In this document: positions 60,535 to 64,000 of the stretch, piece after piece
How the letters are laid out: each line of letters opens with the position of its first letter
How positions within the stretch are numbered: position 1 is the first letter of the stretch
Assembly: GCA_039654915.1 (NCBI GenBank)
Contig: CM077597.1
Coordinates: 29,796,001 to 29,860,000, forward strand
Direction: 5' to 3'
DNA: 64,000 nucleotides
DNA from: Aquilaria yunnanensis
Taxonomy: Eukaryota; Streptophyta; Magnoliopsida; Malvales; Thymelaeaceae
Notes under the pieces: generated by a model
Told to the model about the DNA's origin: nothing
What the model saw: only the letters and a program-made list of their open reading frames with translations
The model's database searches: none
Translations under genes and position numbers: made by a program

Positions 60535-63352
60535 CTAGCACAAAGTCTGCATCATTGCATTATTCAGGTTCGTGGCATTGTCTGAGATGATACACTCTGG
60601 CGGTCCATAGCGACAAATGATTTCTTTCTTAATGAACCGGCATACCACCTTTTGAGTTACGCTTGCATAAGACACAGCTTCTACCCATTTAGTAAAGTAG
60701 TCAATTGCAACTAGGATGAATTTGTGACCATTGGAAGCTTTAGGGGTAATCGCTCCAATAACATCGATTCCCCACATGGCAAAAGGCCAAGGTATTGCTG
60801 TTACATTAAGAGGAACAGGTGGAGCTTGGATCTTGTTGGCATATATTTGGCATTTGTGACATTTTCTTACGTGATTGACGCAATCACTTTCCAATGTGAG
60901 CCAATAGTAACCAGCCCTCATTATTTGTCTTGCCATAGTATGACCACTAGTGTGTGCTCCACATATTCCAGAATGAACTTCTTCCATGATCTTTCGTGCT
61001 TCATGAGTATCTACACAGCGAAGTAGCATCGAGTCTGGGGTTTTCTTGTAAAGTATGTCTAGGTTTAAAAGAAAACCCATTGACAATCTTCGTAGAAATT
61101 TCTTGTCATTTTCTGATACTTCTGGTGGATATACTCTTTCTTGGAGGTATTTCTTGATATCGTGATACCAAGGCTTTCCATCCAATTCTTCTTCGATGCT
61201 CATGCAATAAGCTGGAGAATCTATTATTCTCATCTCAAATATAGGAGTATGCTCGGGGTCACTGATCTTGTACATAACAGCCAAAGTAGCTAAAGCATCC
61301 GGTATTTGATTATCTTCCCTTGGAAGATGATGGAAGCTTATACTGTTGAATTTTCGAGCCAAGTCTAGTATGAGCTTTTGGTAAGGGATCAATTTTGAAT
61401 CCCTTGTCTCCCATTCTCCGTTGATTTGATATATGACTAATGCGGAATCCCCATAAGCTCGGAGATCTCGCACTTTCAATTCCAGTGCCATTTGGAGTCC
61501 CATAGCACATGCCTCATACTCTACTATATTGTTGGTACAAGGAAATGTAATTTTTGCTGTAAGAGGGAATTGCTCTCCACTTGGAGAGATGAGTATGGCT
61601 CCAATCCCTTGTCCCAAAGCATTAGATGCTCCATCGAATGCCATTTTCCATGTTTCATCATCTTTAGAGACTTCTTGTTCTATTGTCATTATATCTCCAT
61701 CAGGAAACTCCATTTTCATTGGCTCATAATCATCCAATGCTCTATCAGCCAGATATTCAGCAATAACACTCCCTTTTACAGCCTTTTGGGTGACATACTG
61801 TATGTCGTATTCAGACAACAGCATTTGCCATTTTGCGATCCTGCCTGATAAAGCTGGTTTTTCAAAAATGTACTTAATGGGATCAGTCTTGGAGATTAGC
61901 AGTGTGGTGTTGTTGAGCATGTAGTGTCGTAGTCGGTGTGCTACCCATGCAAGGGCACAACAGGACTTTTCTACTATTGAGTATTTCGCTTCATATGTGG
62001 TAAGCTTCTTGCTCAAATAGTAAATTGCATGCTCTTTCTTGCCTGTCTCATCACGTTGACCTAATACGGATCCTAATGAAGAATCCTGTATGGATAAATA
62101 TAGAATCAACGATTCTCCAGATCGGGGTGGTACCAAGACTGGTGGATTTGATAGATATTGCTTGATTTTCTCGAATGCTTCTTGGCATTCGTTATTCCAC
62201 TCGATCGGATTGTTCTTCTTCAGTGATTTGAAAAGAGGTTCACACTTGGATGTCAATTGTGAAATGAACCTTGCTATGAAGTTGATTCTGCCCAGAAAAC
62301 TTCTTACTTGTTTTGGAGTCTTCGGGGGTTGCATTTCTTGTATTGCTTTGACTTTACTCGGGTCAACTCGAATCCCATCCTTGCTGACCATGAAACCCAA
62401 TAACTTTCCTGAAGAGGCTCCAAAAATACATTTGGCAGGATTCAACTTCAGTTGATATTTGTGAAGTCTATCGAATAGTTTTCTTAGCACTTTTAGATGC
62501 CCCTTAGCAGTGAAAGTTTTGGCGATCATGTCGTCTACATATACTTCAATTTCTTTATGCATCATGTCATGGAATAATGCAACCATGGCTCTTTGATATG
62601 TAGCACCAGCATTCTTTAACCCAAAAGGCATCACCTTGTAGTAGAAGGTACCCCAAAGGGTTATAAAGGCAGTTTTTATCATATCATCTGGATCAAGTTT
62701 GATTTGATTGTATCCAGAGAAGCCATCCATGAAGGAAAAATAGGAGTTTCCTGCGGTATTATCCACTAGCGTATCAATGTGAGGAAGTGGGAAGTTATCT
62801 TTAGGACTGGCTTCGTTCAATGGCCGGTAGTCCTGACAAACTCTTAGTTTCCCGCTTTCTTTCTTTTCGACTGGAACAATGTTAACCACCCATTCTGTAT
62901 ATTCAGCGACCCCAAGGAATCCTGCATCCCACAGCTTTCGAATCTCATCTTTTACTCTTAAGATTAGATCCGGCTTTAATCTTCGTAACTTTTGTTTGAC
63001 AGGCTTCGCCCCAGGTTTCAAGGGTATTTTGTGTAGTACTATGTCTGAGCTTAAGCCAGGCATATCTTGGTATGACCAAGCAAACACATCCACATATTCT
63101 TTCAATAAATGGACTAATTCTTCTTTTTCTTCAGGAGGGAATAAAGTGCCAATCTTGACTTCTTTTACATCCTGACTGTCTCCCAGGTTGAATACCTCAG
63201 TTGGTTCTTGACTTGTTGCCCTTTCTTTTTCATCTCGCTCAATCATTTTTAATAGCTCAGGAGATACTTGAAGATCTTCGTCATCCGAGTCGGTAGTGTT
63301 TACAGGATTATCAAAGTTCATTCTTTCATTGTCATCAAAGAGAGTTTTGGGT
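60535..63352 (-). pseudogene. pol: Retroelement pol exon 2: reverse transcriptase, two RNase H domains, integrase N-terminal part
   Basis: A 928-codon frame from the Met at 63321, and open back to the splice acceptor at 63352. Domains by residue from that Met: reverse transcriptase about 95-340 (FMDGFSGYNQI 197-207, catalytic YVDDM 261-265), gypsy RNase H about 405-525, and a second archaeal-type RNase H about 558-681 with D563, the E601/E603 region, D625 and D675. The integrase HHCC finger follows at about 783-824 (CHKC 821-824), then the core with D853 and D914. Two RNase H domains are diagnostic of the plant Tat lineage. The frame ends in a premature TAG between the second Asp and the Glu of integrase. 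A-T and L changes beside D914 (SDNATNLN) are further signs of decay. Confidence 0.92.
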
Positions 63353-63552
63353 CTGCATTATCCAGAGAGAAAAGAAAGAGAAGAAAAAAAAAAATGGCAC
63401 GAATGAGATGGATGCAAACTGGTACTTTATTTACAATGTGCATAAATCACAACTTTATTGGAATAAAAAGCAATAACTAAAAGGTTCACTTAAACAAAGA
63501 CTACACCCTATTGATTGAACCTTTCTTTAGGAGGTTTTTACTATTAGATTAC
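63353..63552 (-). other. Intron in the retroelement polyprotein gene
   Basis: 200 bp with GT at its 5' end (63552-63551, CCAAA|GTAATC) and a long pyrimidine tract ending in TGCAG at its 3' end (63353). The intron holds the in-frame stops. Joining the two sides keeps the reading frame open across the junction (phase 2, completing a Lys codon) into the exon-2 segment before the Met at 63321. Ogre/Tat elements are known to carry a spliced intron between protease and reverse transcriptase. Confidence 0.8.
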
Positions 63553-64000
63553 TTTGGAAAGCTTTCGATTATAACAGGCAGTTCTATCGCCTCCCAATTG
63601 TTCAGCACATCCCGTGGGCCACAAGGTTGAACAAGCTCCTCCTCTTCAGGTGAATCGCTGATGATTGCCTGAATAGAAAGACTTTCAAAAGACTTGTTGA
63701 TGTTGATAGTCAGCTTGCCTTCATTGTCATTTTTTGGAATGAGACCACCACTCACGAACGTTTCGGTGATTTCAGGGATATCCAGATTTCTTTCCTGGAG
63801 AGGATGCCCTGTTAATCGTGCAATCCTCTTTTCTCTCTTTTCAGCTATTGCCTTCATTTTATCATGTCTTGTCGGTGTGAAGCCTAGGCCGTATTTCCCT
63901 TCATTTGTGGTGATTTTCAATGGTTCTGTGATTCCTTGTAAATCTTATCCCAGTCCTAACCCCGGTGAGTATCCTCCTTTTATCATGAGTTTGGCAACCA
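63553..64000 (-). pseudogene. Retroelement pol exon 1, linker after the protease (partial)
   Basis: The frame reads through the G-Y-S-P-G-L-G-L-G and Y-G-L-G-F-T-P-T-R motifs and a basic stretch, the linker usually found between protease and RT in Tat elements. A TAA at 63945-63947 interrupts it, at a place where a Gln codon would be expected from the neighbouring pattern. Protease and gag would lie beyond 64000. Confidence 0.75.

Larger units (their letters stand above)
49534..64000 (-). mobile_element. Ty3/gypsy Tat/Ogre-lineage LTR retrotransposon carrying accessory genes (5' part outside window)
   Basis: The minus-strand element includes, from its 3' end, a 3.6-kb LTR (49534-53132), a polypurine tract, two tandem arrays, a LOG gene, three zinc-motif paralogues, then integrase, dual RNase H, reverse transcriptase, a 200-bp intron and the linker that follows the protease. 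Gag, protease and the 5' LTR lie beyond 64000. The dual RNase H, absence of a chromodomain, an intron between protease and RT, the long LTR starting TGTTGACACC and tandem repeats in the 3' region all point to the Tat/Ogre group. It inserted into gag of an older gypsy element. The flank on the left is ...ACGCCCC; the right flank cannot be checked here. Confidence 0.9.

Noticed and set aside
60724..63480. Plus-strand frames opposite pol
   Set aside because: Shadows of the 928-codon minus-strand frame without domains of their own.
59923..64000. Endogenous pararetrovirus (caulimovirus) rather than LTR retrotransposon
   Set aside because: An integrase, a polypurine tract next to an LTR, dual RNase H and an intron are present; no viral movement or coat protein motif was seen.

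Overview
This is a repeat-dense, AT-rich stretch of a plant nuclear genome, most likely a eudicot. It holds copia, Tat/Ogre and L1 retroelements, hAT, Stowaway and Mutator-like DNA transposons, a plant-type SINE and degenerate CCCTAAA repeats. I see no ordinary single-copy host gene. The only intact protein genes lie inside a retrotransposon on the right.

Layout. 1-5788: AT-rich DNA with a family of roughly 390-bp repeats in direct and inverted copies and one Stowaway MITE. 5789-12543: a complete but decayed Ty1/copia element (LTRs about 455 bp, perfect AAGTC target duplication). 12544-16283: CACTA-like ends, a Mutator-type foldback MITE, a hAT MITE and a 500-bp degenerate telomere-like tract. 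16284-20482: a 4.2-kb hAT-like element with a perfect 8-bp duplication and no recognisable transposase. 23605-26836: a hAT element with a broken transposase. 28396-29900: a probable non-autonomous hAT. 31638-32081: a Mutator-type MITE. 33660-40870: a decayed L1-clade LINE on the minus strand, interrupted by a hAT MITE that itself holds a Stowaway MITE. 46904-48469: a tRNA-derived SINE and a 1.4-kb Mutator-like element. 48582-49533: the 5' LTR and start of gag of an older Ty3/gypsy element, cut by the next insertion.

49534-64000 (element continues beyond the window): a large Ty3/gypsy element of the Tat/Ogre type on the minus strand. The window holds its 3.6-kb 3' LTR, polypurine tract, two tandem arrays in the 3' region, integrase, two RNase H domains, reverse transcriptase, and a 200-bp intron whose removal keeps the polyprotein frame open. 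Between integrase and the polypurine tract, in sense orientation, lie four compact intronless genes. Three are tandem 182-codon paralogues with a basic cluster and a CX2CX4CX3C zinc motif, resembling the cysteine-rich nucleic-acid-binding proteins of carlaviruses and allexiviruses. The fourth is a LONELY GUY (LOG) type cytokinin-activating phosphoribohydrolase. LOG and two of the paralogues share the same TATA-box promoter module, and part of that module is amplified into an approximately 87-bp tandem array upstream of LOG. All four frames are open while pol carries nonsense codons.

Interpretation (inference): the retroelement carries a virus-like accessory cassette, made of putative nucleic-acid-binding regulators plus a cytokinin-releasing enzyme, transcribed from its own promoters rather than from the LTR. 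This cassette is the main candidate for an undescribed system.
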